A stretch of DNA of 64,000 nt from Actinacidiphila alni (GTDB lineage Bacteria > Actinomycetota > Actinomycetes > Streptomycetales > Streptomycetaceae), in the NCBI RefSeq assembly GCF_900112845.1, contig NZ_FONG01000032.1, forward strand, positions 1 to 64,000, in the 5' to 3' direction. The notes beneath the pieces were generated by a model that saw only the letters and a program-made list of their open reading frames with translations, was not told the DNA's origin and did not search any database. The first letter of the stretch is position 1. Each line of letters opens with the position of its first letter. The position numbers were made by a program, and so were the translations under genes. Shown piece by piece: positions 10,562-19,269 of the stretch.

Positions 10562-11563
10562 ATGCGCACCCGCACCCTCGGCAGCACAGGACCCGCCGTC
10601 TCCGCCATCGGCCTCGGCTGCATGGGCATGTCCGGCGCCTACGGCGCCGCCGACGAGACCGAGTCCGTCGCCACCATCCACGCCGCCCTCGACGCGGGCG
10701 TGAATCTGCTCGACACCGGCGACTTCTACGGCATGGGCCTGAACGAACTGCTGATCCGCGACGCCCTGCGGGCCCGCCCCGGCAGCCGCGACCAGGCCGT
10801 CATCAGCGTCAAATTCGGTGCCCTGCGCGACATCGACAACGGCTTCCACGGCGTCGACGGCCGCCCCGCCGCCGTCCGCAACTTCCTCGCGTACTCGCTG
10901 AACCGGCTCGGCACCGACCACATCGACATCTACCGGATCGCCCGCGTCGACCCGGCCGTACCGATCGAGGAGACCGTCGGCGCGATCGCCGAGCAGGTCC
11001 AGGCGGGACGGGTCCGGCACATCGGCCTGTCCGAGGTCGGCGCGGAGACCCTGCGCCGGGCCGCGTCCGTCGCGCCGATCGCCGACGTGCAGATCGAGTA
11101 CAGCCTCTTCGACCGCGGCATCGAGCGGGAGATCCTGCCGACCGCGCGCGAACTGGGCACCGGCATCACCGCGTACGGCGTGCTCTCGCGCGGCCTGCTG
11201 AGCGGTCACTGGTCGCCGCAGCGCGGGGTCGCGGAGGGCGACTTCCGCGCCCACTCGCCGCGCTTCTCCGCGGAGAACCTGGACCGCAACCTCGGCCTGG
11301 TCGAGGCGCTGCGCAAGGTCGCCGAGGGCAAGGGCATCACGGTGGCGCAGGCCGCCATCGCCTGGGTGCTCTCGCGCGGCGACGACATCGTGCCGGTGAT
11401 CGGCGCCCGCCGCCGGGACCGGCTCGCCGAGACGCTGTCCGCGCTGGAGGTCGACCTGAGCGAGGCCGACCTCGCCGACATCGAGCGGGCCGTGCCGCCG
11501 TCCGAGGTCGCAGGCACCCGCTACCCGACCGCGCAGATGGCGCACCTGGACAGCGAACGCTGA
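10562..11563 (+). CDS. Aldo/keto reductase
   Basis: A 333-residue NADPH-dependent (beta/alpha)8-barrel oxidoreductase. Family motifs include GLGCMGMSGAYG, LLDTGDFYGMG with Asp51 and Tyr56 of the catalytic tetrad, VISVKFG with Lys84, and the C-terminal cofactor signature VIGARRRDRLAE. The tetrad His is missing: the usual Y-x-H-R-x-D-P reads YRIARVDP, with Ala127 at the His position, so substrate orientation or rate is probably changed. ATG at 10562 has GGGG about 10 bases upstream. The gene follows the large palindrome and is followed by a TetR gene on the same strand. The substrate is unknown. Confidence 0.88.
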   Translation: MRTRTLGSTGPAVSAIGLGCMGMSGAYGAADETESVATIHAALDAGVNLLDTGDFYGMGLNELLIRDALRARPGSRDQAVISVKFGALRDIDNGFHGVDGRPAAVRNFLAYSLNRLGTDHIDIYRIARVDPAVPIEETVGAIAEQVQAGRVRHIGLSEVGAETLRRAASVAPIADVQIEYSLFDRGIEREILPTARELGTGITAYGVLSRGLLSGHWSPQRGVAEGDFRAHSPRFSAENLDRNLGLVEALRKVAEGKGITVAQAAIAWVLSRGDDIVPVIGARRRDRLAETLSALEVDLSEADLADIERAVPPSEVAGTRYPTAQMAHLDSER

Positions 11564-11611
11564 CCCCACCGGGCCGCCCCCGAAGCGCGGGGGTCGGCCG
11601 GGACCGGCGTC

Positions 11612-11634
11612 TGCCGCCCGGCCGCCGGGCGGCA
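11612..11634. promoter_or_regulatory. Palindrome upstream of the TetR gene
   Basis: TGCCGCCCGG, CCG, CCGGGCGGCA: perfect 10-bp arms. CACACT at 11633-11638 could be a -10 box for the TetR gene, which would place the palindrome directly over the promoter. It could equally terminate the reductase mRNA. Confidence 0.4.
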
Positions 11635-11694
11635 CACTGGAGGCCGACGGCGGCCGCCGGTGCCGCCGCCCGCCAGACGAAAGGCCGCCCCGCC

Positions 11695-12279
11695 ATGCCG
11701 CCGGAGACCCTGACCCCCGAACGGATCCTCGAAGCCACCGAGGAAGTGCTGCGCCGCTACGGCCCCGCCAAGGCGACCGTGGTCGACGTGGCGCGGGCGC
11801 TCGGGGTCAGCCACGGCACCGTCTACCGGCACTTCCGCACCAAGGCGGCGCTGCGCGACGCGGTCACCCAGCGGTGGCTGGCCGAGGCGCACGCCTCGCT
11901 CGCGGACATCGCGGCGTCCGACGGGCCCGCGGCCGAGCGGCTGCCGCGCTGGCTCGGCGAACTCTTCGCCGCGAAGCGGCGCAAGGCCGATCTCGATCCC
12001 GAACTGTTCGCGACCTTCCAGACGCTGGCCCGCGACAACAGCGGGGCCGTCAGCCGCCATGTGCGCGAGACGGTCGCACAGCTCGCCGGGATCGTCGCGG
12101 ACGGCGTACGGAGCGGGGAGTTCGCGCCCTGCGACCCGGCGGTGACCGCGCGGGCCGTGTGGGACGCGACCTGCCGCTTCCACGACCCGGCGTACGGGGC
12201 GGAGTGGGTGTCGCCGGGCATCGACGGGGAATTCGACGCGGTGTGCGAGCTGGTGCTGCGCGGGCTGCGGAAGAGCTGA
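11695..12279 (+). CDS. TetR-family transcriptional regulator
   Basis: A 194-residue TetR repressor. The N-terminal HTH spans residues 8-55 (ERILEATEEVLRRYGPAKATVVDVARALGVSHGTVYRHFRTKAALRDAV). The rest is the helical ligand and dimerisation domain, with a TetR C-terminal region typical of the YbiH/CDF-like group (DPELFATFQTLARDNSGAVSRHV). Start ATG has GAAAGG about 9 bases upstream. Located just after the aldo/keto reductase on the same strand, it is the most likely reader of the 18-bp palindrome at 10471-10512; that is inference from position only. Confidence 0.88.
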   Translation: MPPETLTPERILEATEEVLRRYGPAKATVVDVARALGVSHGTVYRHFRTKAALRDAVTQRWLAEAHASLADIAASDGPAAERLPRWLGELFAAKRRKADLDPELFATFQTLARDNSGAVSRHVRETVAQLAGIVADGVRSGEFAPCDPAVTARAVWDATCRFHDPAYGAEWVSPGIDGEFDAVCELVLRGLRKS

Positions 12280-12336
12280 CGGCCCCGCCGGCGTTGTCCT
12301 GTGCGGTGGCTCGCGGCCGACGGAAGGGACCCGCAC

Positions 12337-12768
12337 ATGTACGACGTACGCGACCGGCCGGCGCCGGTGCTCGCGGATCCGCCCGTACGCTCCGGGCCGC
12401 CGCGGTGGGCCGGCCACGCGCTGCTCGCCTGCGGCCTGGCGCTCGTGCCCTGGCTGGTCGTGCTCGCCGTCACGCTTCCCTCGGCCTCCACCGCCTCCGG
12501 CGGCCACTGGGCCACCGCCTGGGTCGGCCTCGACGCCTTTGAGGCGGCCGGTCTGATCGCCACCGGCGTGCTCGCGACGCGCCGCGCCCGTCTCCTGCCG
12601 CCTGCCGCGGCGGCCACCGCGATGCTGCTGGTCACCGACGCCTGGTTCGACACCACCACCGCCGCCCCCGGCCAGGACTTCGCCGTCGCCCTGGCGATGG
12701 CACTGGCCGCGGAACTGCCGCTCGCGGCGGCCTGCGCGGTGCTCGCCGTCCGCGCGCTGCCCCGGTGA
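12337..12768 (+). CDS. Small membrane protein, unknown function
   Basis: A 143-residue protein with three to four hydrophobic helices: HALLACGLALVPWLVVLAVTL, WVGLDAFEAAGLIATGVLA, AAAATAMLLVTDAWFD and a C-terminal Ala/Leu helix. Conserved-looking Asp/Trp residues lie in the third helix (TDAWFDTTTA). I chose ATG at 12337 because GGAAGGGA lies 7 bases upstream; the earlier GTG at 12301 has no such site. Similar small membrane proteins are frequent in Streptomyces and uncharacterised. It probably shares a transcript with the TetR gene 57 bases upstream. Confidence 0.7.
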   Translation: MYDVRDRPAPVLADPPVRSGPPRWAGHALLACGLALVPWLVVLAVTLPSASTASGGHWATAWVGLDAFEAAGLIATGVLATRRARLLPPAAAATAMLLVTDAWFDTTTAAPGQDFAVALAMALAAELPLAAACAVLAVRALPR

Positions 12769-12777
12769 CACGGAAAA

Positions 12778-12818
12778 GGCGGGGGCGGGGCCGGAATCGT
12801 TCCGGCCCCGCCCCCGCC
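12778..12818. terminator. Bidirectional terminator, 19-bp perfect stem
   Basis: Arms 12778-12796 and 12800-12818 are perfectly complementary with a TCG loop (stem GC-rich, closing GGAA/TTCC). It sits exactly between the convergent membrane-protein gene and glyS. A run of A on the left side gives U-rich flanking for the minus transcript. Confidence 0.85.
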
Positions 12819-12834
12819 CGTGTCGGGTCCGGCG

Positions 12835-14217
12835 TCAGCAGCCCAGCAGACGGGAGCCGAGGTAGGTCTCGACCTGGTCCAGGGAGACGCGCTCCTGCTT
12901 CATCGTGTCGCGCTCGCGGACGGTGACCGCGTTGTCGTCCAGGGTGTCGAAGTCGACCGTGACGCAGAAGGGCGTACCGATCTCGTCCTGGCGGCGGTAG
13001 CGGCGGCCGATCGCGCCGGCGTCGTCGAACTCGATGTTCCAGTTCTTGCGCAGGGCGGTCGCCAGGCCCCTGGCCTTCGGGGACAGCTCAGGATTGCGGG
13101 ACAGCGGCAGCACCGCGACCTTCACCGGGGCCAGCCGCGGGTCGAGCCGCATGACGGTGCGCTTCTCCATGACGCCCTTGGCGTTGGGCGCCTCGTCCTC
13201 GTTGTACGCGTCGAGCATGAAGGCCAGCATCGCGCGGTTCACACCGGCCGCGGGCTCGATGACGTACGGGAACCACTTCTCGCCCGCCTCCTGGTCGAAG
13301 AAGGTGAGGTCCTGGCCGGACGCCTTGGAGTGCGAGGAGAGGTCGAAGTCGGTGCGGTTGGCCACACCCTCCAGCTCACTGAACTCCTGGCCACCGAAGT
13401 TGAAGCGGTACTCGATGTCCGCGGTGCGCTTGGAGTAGTGCGAGAGCTTCTCCTTGGGGTGGTCGTACCACCGGATGTTCTCCTCGCGGATGCCGAGGCC
13501 CGTGTACCAGTTCCAGCGCTCCTGCATCCAGTACTCGTGCCACTTCTCGTCCTCGCCGGGCTTGACGAAGAACTCCATCTCCATCTGCTCGAACTCGCGG
13601 GTGCGGAAGATGAAGTTGCCGGGCGTGATCTCGTTGCGGAACGACTTGCCCATCTGGGCGATGCCGAACGGCGGCTTCTTGCGCGAGGTGGTCTGCACCT
13701 GCCCGAAGTTGACGAAGATGCCCTGTGCGGTCTCGGGCCGCAGGTACGCCACCGAGCCCGCGTCCTGGGTCGGGCCGAGGTGCGTCTGGAGCATGCCGGA
13801 GAACTGCTTGGGCTCGGTGAAGGCGCCCTTGGTGCCGCAGTGCGGGCAGTTGATGTCGGCGAGGCCGTTGGCCGGGGGCTTGCCGTGCTTGGCCTCGTAC
13901 GCCTCCTCCAGGTGGTCGGCGCGGTAGCGCTTGTGACAGGAGGTGCACTCGGTGAGCGGGTCGGAGAAGGTCGCGACATGGCCGGAGGCGACCCAGACCT
14001 CGGGCGCCAGGATCACCGAGGAGTCGATACCCACCACGTCCTCGCGGGAGGTCACCATGGCACGCCACCACTGGCGCTTGATGTTCTCCTTCAGCTCCAC
14101 GCCCAGCGGCCCGTAGTCCCAGGCGGCGCGCGAACCGCCGTAGATCTCACTGCTCGGGAAAACGAAGCCACGGCGCTTGCTCAGGCTGACGATGGTGTCG
14201 ATCTTGTCGGCGGCCAC
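12835..14217 (-). CDS. glyS: Glycyl-tRNA synthetase (alpha2 type)
   Basis: A 460-residue class II synthetase that charges tRNA-Gly. Seen: N-terminal [20 protein letters not shown], a zinc ribbon CTSCHKRY ... CPHCGTKG at about residues 90-130, motif 2 ([25 protein letters not shown]), motif 3 and a C-terminal anticodon-binding domain. The length is normal for the bacterial alpha2 form. Start is GTG at 14217 with GAAGAGAG upstream. It is divergent from znuA; the zinc requirement of the ribbon and the zinc-uptake operon next door are probably a coincidence of order that is conserved in streptomycetes. Confidence 0.96.
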   Translation of the reverse strand: MAADKIDTIVSLSKRRGFVFPSSEIYGGSRAAWDYGPLGVELKENIKRQWWRAMVTSREDVVGIDSSVILAPEVWVASGHVATFSDPLTECTSCHKRYRADHLEEAYEAKHGKPPANGLADINCPHCGTKGAFTEPKQFSGMLQTHLGPTQDAGSVAYLRPETAQGIFVNFGQVQTTSRKKPPFGIAQMGKSFRNEITPGNFIFRTREFEQMEMEFFVKPGEDEKWHEYWMQERWNWYTGLGIREENIRWYDHPKEKLSHYSKRTADIEYRFNFGGQEFSELEGVANRTDFDLSSHSKASGQDLTFFDQEAGEKWFPYVIEPAAGVNRAMLAFMLDAYNEDEAPNAKGVMEKRTVMRLDPRLAPVKVAVLPLSRNPELSPKARGLATALRKNWNIEFDDAGAIGRRYRRQDEIGTPFCVTVDFDTLDDNAVTVRERDTMKQERVSLDQVETYLGSRLLGC

Positions 14218-14317
14218 GGTGCTCTCTTCAGTACGACGAAGCGGTCAGTTGCCCCAGATTACCGGCGGGTGCGGCCCCCGTATCAAATCCGTTCCAGGAT
14301 CCCCGCCCTACCGGCAA

Positions 14318-14355
14318 TTGACAATCGTTTCCACTTTTGATGAAAATGAGAGTCA
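14318..14355 (+). promoter_or_regulatory. znuA promoter with two Zur-box-like sites
   Basis: TTGACA (14318-14323) is a consensus -35; GAAAAT (14342-14347) at an 18-base spacing is an acceptable -10, which places the transcription start at about the ATG of znuA (leaderless). Two 15-mers resemble the streptomycete Zur consensus TGAAAATGATTTTCA: TGACAATCGTTTCCA (14319-14333) over the -35 and TGAAAATGAGAGTCA (14341-14355) over the -10 and start. Zinc-loaded Zur would therefore block the promoter directly. Confidence 0.75.
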
Positions 14356-15356
14356 TGAACATCCGTCGCCGCCCGATACCCGCCGCCACTCGTCTCGTCG
14401 GCGCCGCCGCCACCGCCGTACTCGGCCTGCTGGCACTGTCGGCCTGCTCCGGCGCCGACGCCTCCGACAACGCCGGCGGCCCGGCCAAGAACGGCGGAAA
14501 GCTCAAGGTCACGGCCTCCTTCTACCCGTTGCAGTACCTCGCGGAGCAGATCGGCGCCGGTCATGTCGCGGTGACCGACCTCACCAAGCCGGGCGTCGAG
14601 CCGCACGATCTGGAGCTGACCCCGAAGCAGACCGGCAAGCTCGGCCAGTCCGATGTGATCGTCTACCTCAAGGGGCTCCAGCCCGCCGTGGACGACGCCG
14701 TGAAGCTGTCCGGCGTGAAGCACACGGTCGACGCCGCCGCGCTGACCCCGCTGGAGGACCACGGCACCGAGGTGGACGGCACGCACCACACCACCGGGGA
14801 CAACGGCACCGGCGGCGAGGGCGACGAGGATGCCGGGGCCGACCCGCACATCTGGCTGGACCCGGTGAAGTACGCCGAGGTCGCCAAGGGCGTCGGCAAG
14901 GCGCTGGAGCAGGCGGACCCGGCGCATTCCGCCGCGTACGGCAAGAACACCGACGCGCTGGTGGCCAGGCTCACCGCGCTCGACACGTCCTTCCGCGACG
15001 GCCTGAAGAACCGCGCCTCGGACACCTTCGTCACCACGCACGCCGCCTTCGGCTACCTCGCCGAGCGCTACGGGTTGGTCGAGGAGGCGATCAACGGCAT
15101 CGACCCGGAGAGCGAGCCGAGCGCCGCCCGCGTCAAGGCGCTGCACGACCTGGTCAGGAGCAAGCACGTGTCCACCGTCTTCTTCGAGACGCTGGTCAGC
15201 GACGCCACCGCGAAGACGCTGGCGGGCGACCTCGGGCTGCGGACGGACGTCCTCGACCCGATCGAAGGCATCACCGACAAGTCCAGGGGCACCGACTACT
15301 TCCAGGTGCAGCAGAGCAATCTGGCGGCCCTGCGCACCGCGCTCGGCGCGAAGTGA
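14355..15356 (+). CDS. znuA: Zinc ABC transporter substrate-binding lipoprotein
   Basis: A 333-residue cluster 9 metal-binding protein. A lipoprotein signal ends in the lipobox LSAC (Cys31). The metal-ligand His residues sit in GVEPHDLELTP, DPHIWLDP and TTHAAFGY, with an acidic fourth ligand near the end of the C-lobe. A His/Asp/Glu-rich loop (HHTTGDNGTGGEGDEDAG) between the first two is typical of zinc rather than manganese proteins. I chose ATG at 14355 because the promoter predicts a transcript starting there; ATGs at 14340 and 14346 are in frame but lie within the promoter. It is the first gene of znuA-znuC-znuB-zur. Confidence 0.9.
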   Translation: MNIRRRPIPAATRLVGAAATAVLGLLALSACSGADASDNAGGPAKNGGKLKVTASFYPLQYLAEQIGAGHVAVTDLTKPGVEPHDLELTPKQTGKLGQSDVIVYLKGLQPAVDDAVKLSGVKHTVDAAALTPLEDHGTEVDGTHHTTGDNGTGGEGDEDAGADPHIWLDPVKYAEVAKGVGKALEQADPAHSAAYGKNTDALVARLTALDTSFRDGLKNRASDTFVTTHAAFGYLAERYGLVEEAINGIDPESEPSAARVKALHDLVRSKHVSTVFFETLVSDATAKTLAGDLGLRTDVLDPIEGITDKSRGTDYFQVQQSNLAALRTALGAK

Positions 15357-15370
15357 CGGAGGTCATGACC

Positions 15371-16144
15371 ATGCGCTCCTCGGAAGAACCCGTCGTCGCG
15401 CTGCGCGGCGGCACCGCCACCCTCGGCGCCCGCCCGGTGCTGCGCGGCATCGACCTGACCGTCGCGCGCGGCGAGGTCGTCGCGCTGCTCGGCGCGAACG
15501 GCTCGGGCAAGTCCACGGCGGTCCGCGCGGTCATCGGCCAGGTGCCGCTGACCGGCGGCACGCTGGAGCTGTTCGGCACACCGCTGCGCCGCTTCCGGCA
15601 GTGGGCGCGGATCGGCTACGTACCGCAGCGCACCACCGCGGCCGGCGGGGTGCCGGCGACCGTGCGCGAGGTGGTCTCCGCCGGGCGGCTGGCCCGCACC
15701 CGGCTGCGGCCGATGGGGCGCGCCGACCGGGCCGCGGTGGACCGCGCCATCGCCACCGTGGGCCTCGCCGACCGGGCCCGTGACTCCGTCGACGCGCTGT
15801 CCGGCGGCCAGCACCAGCGGGTGCTGATCGCCCGCGCACTCGCCGCGGAACCCGAACTCCTCATCATGGACGAGCCGATGGCGGGCGTGGACCTGGCCAG
15901 CCAGCGGATCCTCGCTGCCACCCTGCGCGAGCAGGTCGCGGCCGGCGCCACCGTCCTGCTCGTGCTGCACGAACTGGGGCCGCTGGAGCCGCTGATCGAC
16001 CGCGCGGTGGTGCTGCGCGACGGCTGCGTCACCCACGACGGGCCGCCGCCGCGGGCGCTCGGCCAGCACGCCCTGCCGGGCCACGACCACGTACACCCGC
16101 ACGCGGACACCGCCGCGCCGGTCAGGACGGGACTTCTGAGCTGA
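15371..16144 (+). CDS. znuC: Zinc ABC transporter ATP-binding protein
   Basis: A 257-residue ABC ATPase. Walker A is GANGSGKST, Q-loop YVPQ, signature LSGGQHQRVLIARAL, Walker B LLIMDEPM, and the H-loop His is in LLVLHELG. The C-terminus is His-rich (HALPGHDHVHPHAD), which suits a zinc system and could buffer or sense zinc. ATG at 15371 was preferred to ATG at 15365 because GGAGG is 8 bases upstream of the former. Its stop overlaps the znuB start (TGATG), so coupling is expected. Confidence 0.93.
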   Translation: MRSSEEPVVALRGGTATLGARPVLRGIDLTVARGEVVALLGANGSGKSTAVRAVIGQVPLTGGTLELFGTPLRRFRQWARIGYVPQRTTAAGGVPATVREVVSAGRLARTRLRPMGRADRAAVDRAIATVGLADRARDSVDALSGGQHQRVLIARALAAEPELLIMDEPMAGVDLASQRILAATLREQVAAGATVLLVLHELGPLEPLIDRAVVLRDGCVTHDGPPPRALGQHALPGHDHVHPHADTAAPVRTGLLS

Positions 16145-17043
16145 TGGAATTCCTCGACTACGCCTTCATGCAGCGGGCCCTGATCGCCGCCGCGCTGGTC
16201 GGCGTCACCGCGCCCGCCATCGGCATCTACCTCGTGCAGCGCCGCCAGGCCCTGATGGGCGACGGCATCGGCCATGTCGCGCTGACCGGTGTCGGCCTCG
16301 GCTTCCTGCTCCAGTCCAACCCGGTGTGGGTGGCCACCGCCGTCTCGGTCGCGGGCGCCGTCGCCATGGAACTGATCCGCTGGTACGGGAAGACGCGCGG
16401 CGACATCGCGCTGGCGATGCTCTTCTACGGCGGCATGGCGGGCGGTGTGATGCTCACCAGTCTCGCGCCCAACGGCTCCAACGCGAATCTGGAGACGTAT
16501 CTGTTCGGCTCGATCACCACGGTGTCGCCGTCCGACATCACCACCATGTGCCTGCTGGCGGGCTTCGTGGTGCTGGTCACGGTGGGGCTGCGGCGGCAGC
16601 TGTTCGCGGTGTCGCAGGACGAGGAATTCGCCCGGGTCACCGGACTGCCGGTGCGGCTGCTGAATCTGCTGGTCGCGGTCACGGCCGCGCTCACCGTCAC
16701 CGTGGCCATGCGGGTGGTGGGGCTGCTGCTGGTCAGCGCGCTGATGGTGATCCCGGTGGCCGCGGCCCAGCAGGTCACCCGCAGCTTCCTGGTCACCTTC
16801 GTCAGCGCGATCGCCATCGGCGTCACCGTCACCCTGTCCGGGACCGTGACCTCGTACTACGTGGACGTGCCCTCAGGTGCGACGATCGTGCTCATCACCA
16901 TCGGCCTGTTCGTCGTGCTGACCGCGCTGGCCACCCCGCTAGCGAGGAAGCGCGCGCGGAAGGCGGCGGCCGAGCGGGAACGGTGCACCCTGGAGGTGGA
17001 GGTGCCCACCGCCCGCGGCGCCTCGGAGGAGGTACCCGCCTGA
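16144..17043 (+). CDS. znuB: Zinc ABC transporter permease
   Basis: A 299-residue inner-membrane permease of the ABC-3 (ZnuB/MntB) family with about eight to nine helices. The conserved segments LVQRRQALMGDGIGHVALTGVGLGFL (residues 29-55) and VVGLLLVSALMVIPVAAAQQ (residues 195-215) are present. It pairs with ZnuC to move zinc released by ZnuA across the membrane. The Arg/Lys/Glu-rich 35-residue tail is cytosolic. Start ATG overlaps the znuC stop. zur follows after 64 bases. Confidence 0.93.
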   Translation: MEFLDYAFMQRALIAAALVGVTAPAIGIYLVQRRQALMGDGIGHVALTGVGLGFLLQSNPVWVATAVSVAGAVAMELIRWYGKTRGDIALAMLFYGGMAGGVMLTSLAPNGSNANLETYLFGSITTVSPSDITTMCLLAGFVVLVTVGLRRQLFAVSQDEEFARVTGLPVRLLNLLVAVTAALTVTVAMRVVGLLLVSALMVIPVAAAQQVTRSFLVTFVSAIAIGVTVTLSGTVTSYYVDVPSGATIVLITIGLFVVLTALATPLARKRARKAAAERERCTLEVEVPTARGASEEVPA

Positions 17044-17107
17044 CCGGCGCGGCCTGGCACAATGGGCCCTCGGACAGACGCACGCTGCGACCAAGAAGGA
17101 GGCACCG

Positions 17108-17524
17108 GTGACCACCCATCCCGTACGCGGCCGTGCGACCCGGCAACGGGCCGCCGTGTCCGCCGCTCTGTCGGAGGTCGACGAATTCCGCAGCGCCCAG
17201 GACCTGCACGACATCCTGAAGCACCGCGGCGACTCCGTCGGGCTCACCACCGTCTACCGCACCCTCCAGTCGCTCGCGGACGCCGGCGAGATCGACGTCC
17301 TGCGCACCGGTGAGGGCGAGTCGGTCTACCGGCGCTGCTCCGGCGGCGGGCACCACCACCACCTGGTCTGCCGCGTCTGCGGCAAGGCCGTGGAGGTCGA
17401 AGGCCCCGCCGTGGAGAAGTGGGCCGAGGCCGTCGCCTCCGAGCACGGCTTCGTGGACGTCGCCCACACCATGGAGATCTTCGGCACCTGCGCCGACTGC
17501 GCCGCCGCGCCGGCCGCCGAGTAA
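17108..17524 (+). CDS. zur: Zinc uptake regulator (Fur family)
   Basis: A 138-residue Fur-family repressor. The winged helix carries AQDLHDILKHRGDSVGLTTVYRTLQSLADAGEI; the metal core has GGGHHHHLVCRVCGKAVEVEGP and a C-terminal CADC, so the structural C-x-x-C pairs are intact. Position after znuACB and the His-rich regulatory site identify Zur rather than Fur. Start GTG at 17108 has AGGAGG. In streptomycetes Zur represses znu and zinc-free ribosomal protein paralogues when zinc is sufficient, using sites such as those at 14318-14355. Confidence 0.93.
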   Translation: MTTHPVRGRATRQRAAVSAALSEVDEFRSAQDLHDILKHRGDSVGLTTVYRTLQSLADAGEIDVLRTGEGESVYRRCSGGGHHHHLVCRVCGKAVEVEGPAVEKWAEAVASEHGFVDVAHTMEIFGTCADCAAAPAAE

Positions 17525-17547
17525 CCCCGCGGCGGGGGGCGGGCCGG

Positions 17548-18378
17548 TTACGCGCGCTGCTCGCCCGCCAGTTGGGCCTCGTTCGGAATGGCGCCGCCGA
17601 ACCGGCGGTCGCGGGAGGCGTATTCGACGCAGGCCCGCCACAGGTCGCGGCGGTCGAAGTCCGGCCAGAGCACGTCCTGGAACACCATCTCGGCGTAACT
17701 GCTCTGCCAGAGCAGGTAGTTGGAGGTGCGCTGCTCGCCGCTGGGGCGCAGGAAGAGGTCGACGTCGGGCATGTCGGGGTAGTAGAGGTACTTCGCGAAG
17801 GTCTTCTCGGTGACCTTGGACGGGTCGAGCCGCCCGGCCGCCACATCGCGGGCGATCGCCTGCGCGGCGTCCGCGATCTCGGCGCGGCCACCGTAGTTGA
17901 CGCAGAAGTAGAGCGTCATGGCGTCATTGCCGACCGTCTGCTCCTGGGCGACCTGGAGTTCCTGGACGACGGACTTCCACATCTTCGGCATCCGGCCCAC
18001 CCACCGGATACGGATGCCCAGTTCGTCCATCTCGTCGCGGCGGCGGCGGATGACGTCCCGGTTGAAGTTCATCAGGAAGCGCACCTCGTCGGGCGAGCGC
18101 TTCCAGTTCTCGGTCGAGAAGGCGTACAGCGACAGATTCTTGACGCCGATCTCCAGGCAGCCCTTGAGCACGTCCAGAACGACGCCCTCGCCGACCCGGT
18201 GGCCCTCGGTGCGGGGCAGGCCGCGCTCCTTGGCCCAGCGGCCGTTGCCGTCCATCACGACGGCGACGTGCTTGGGCACCAGCTCGCTCTGCAGCTTCGG
18301 CGGCCGCGCACCGGACGGGTGCGGGTCGGGCGTGCGGTAGGAGCTCCGGGAACGGGCCAGAATCCCGCGACGTGCCAT
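17548..18378 (-). CDS. uppS: Isoprenyl (undecaprenyl diphosphate) synthase
   Basis: A 276-residue cis-prenyltransferase that condenses isopentenyl diphosphate onto an allylic primer to make the lipid carrier for cell-wall synthesis. Signature [21 protein letters not shown] with catalytic Asp43, the helix [12 protein letters not shown], and the C-terminal [17 protein letters not shown] are all intact. The 35-residue basic N-terminal extension is usual for actinobacteria. Start ATG at 18378 is preceded by GAGGAGAAG. It is separated by only 14 bases from recO upstream, so recO-uppS form one operon. Confidence 0.95.
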   Translation of the reverse strand: MARRGILARSRSSYRTPDPHPSGARPPKLQSELVPKHVAVVMDGNGRWAKERGLPRTEGHRVGEGVVLDVLKGCLEIGVKNLSLYAFSTENWKRSPDEVRFLMNFNRDVIRRRRDEMDELGIRIRWVGRMPKMWKSVVQELQVAQEQTVGNDAMTLYFCVNYGGRAEIADAAQAIARDVAAGRLDPSKVTEKTFAKYLYYPDMPDVDLFLRPSGEQRTSNYLLWQSSYAEMVFQDVLWPDFDRRDLWRACVEYASRDRRFGGAIPNEAQLAGEQRA

Positions 18379-18392
18379 GGTGGTACTTCTCC

Positions 18393-19142
18393 TCAGGCCT
18401 TCTCGACGAACCGCAGGGAGCGCAGGCCGCGCTCCAGATGCCACTGGAGGTAGGCCGCCACCAGCCCGCTGCCCTCGCGGCAGTGCCGCGGCTCGCAGGC
18501 GTCGGCGGTCTCCCAGTCGCCGCCCAGCAGCGCGCCGAGCAGTTCCAGTGACTCCCGTGAGGGTACGACGCTTCCCGGCACCCGGCAGTCGCCGCAGACG
18601 ACTCCTCCCGCGCCGACCGAAAAGAACCGGTTCGGTCCGGTCATGCCGCACTTCGCGCAGTCGTCGAAGCTGGGCGCGTAGCCGTTGACGGCCAGCGAGC
18701 GCAGCAGGAAGGCGTCCAGCACCAGCCGCGGGTCGTGGTCGCCGGCGGCGAGCGTCCGCAGCGCGCCGACCAGCAGCAGATACTGCTGCACCGCCGGTTC
18801 GCCCTCGTGGTCGGTGAAGCGCTCGGCCGTCTCCAGCATCGCGGTGCCCGCGGTGTAGCGCTCGTAGTCGGCGACGATGGCGCCGCCGTACGGCGCGATC
18901 GTCTCGCCCTGGGTGCACAGTGGCAGGCCGCGGCCGATCAGCTCGCCGCCGCGTACGAAGAACTGCACGTCGACATGGCTGAAGGGTTCGAGGCGGGCGC
19001 CGAACTTCGACTTCGTCCTGCGCACCCCGCGAGCCACCGCGCGGACCCGGCCGTGCCGCCGGGTGAGCAGCGTGATGATCCGGTCCGCCTCACCCAGTTT
19101 CTGGGTGCGCAGCACGATGCCGTCGTCGCGGAACAGACTCAT
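18393..19142 (-). CDS. recO: DNA repair protein RecO
   Basis: A 249-residue RecF-pathway mediator that loads RecA onto SSB-coated single strands. The N-terminal OB fold reads [30 protein letters not shown]; the helical middle part follows; the zinc finger is [10 protein letters not shown] ... [10 protein letters not shown] near residues 155-185. Start taken as ATG 19142; ATG 19151 is in frame three codons earlier. Both lack a strong ribosome binding site. Confidence 0.93.
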   Translation of the reverse strand: MSLFRDDGIVLRTQKLGEADRIITLLTRRHGRVRAVARGVRRTKSKFGARLEPFSHVDVQFFVRGGELIGRGLPLCTQGETIAPYGGAIVADYERYTAGTAMLETAERFTDHEGEPAVQQYLLLVGALRTLAAGDHDPRLVLDAFLLRSLAVNGYAPSFDDCAKCGMTGPNRFFSVGAGGVVCGDCRVPGSVVPSRESLELLGALLGGDWETADACEPRHCREGSGLVAAYLQWHLERGLRSLRFVEKA

Positions 19143-19269
19143 GCGGGCCATTCTCGCGCACGCGCCGGGCACCGCGGCGCCGGACGCCGATTCACCCGCC
19201 GTACGAGACGGACCGCGGGCCGCGGGGGCGGGTCGACCGAGGTCGTGCGTGCGGGCCGCGGGTCGCGCG

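Noticed and set aside
8813-11635. A 940-residue open frame on the minus strand across the MFS and reductase genes
   Set aside because: It runs through two genes with clear family motifs on the plus strand and is Arg/Gly/His-rich, typical of a shadow frame.
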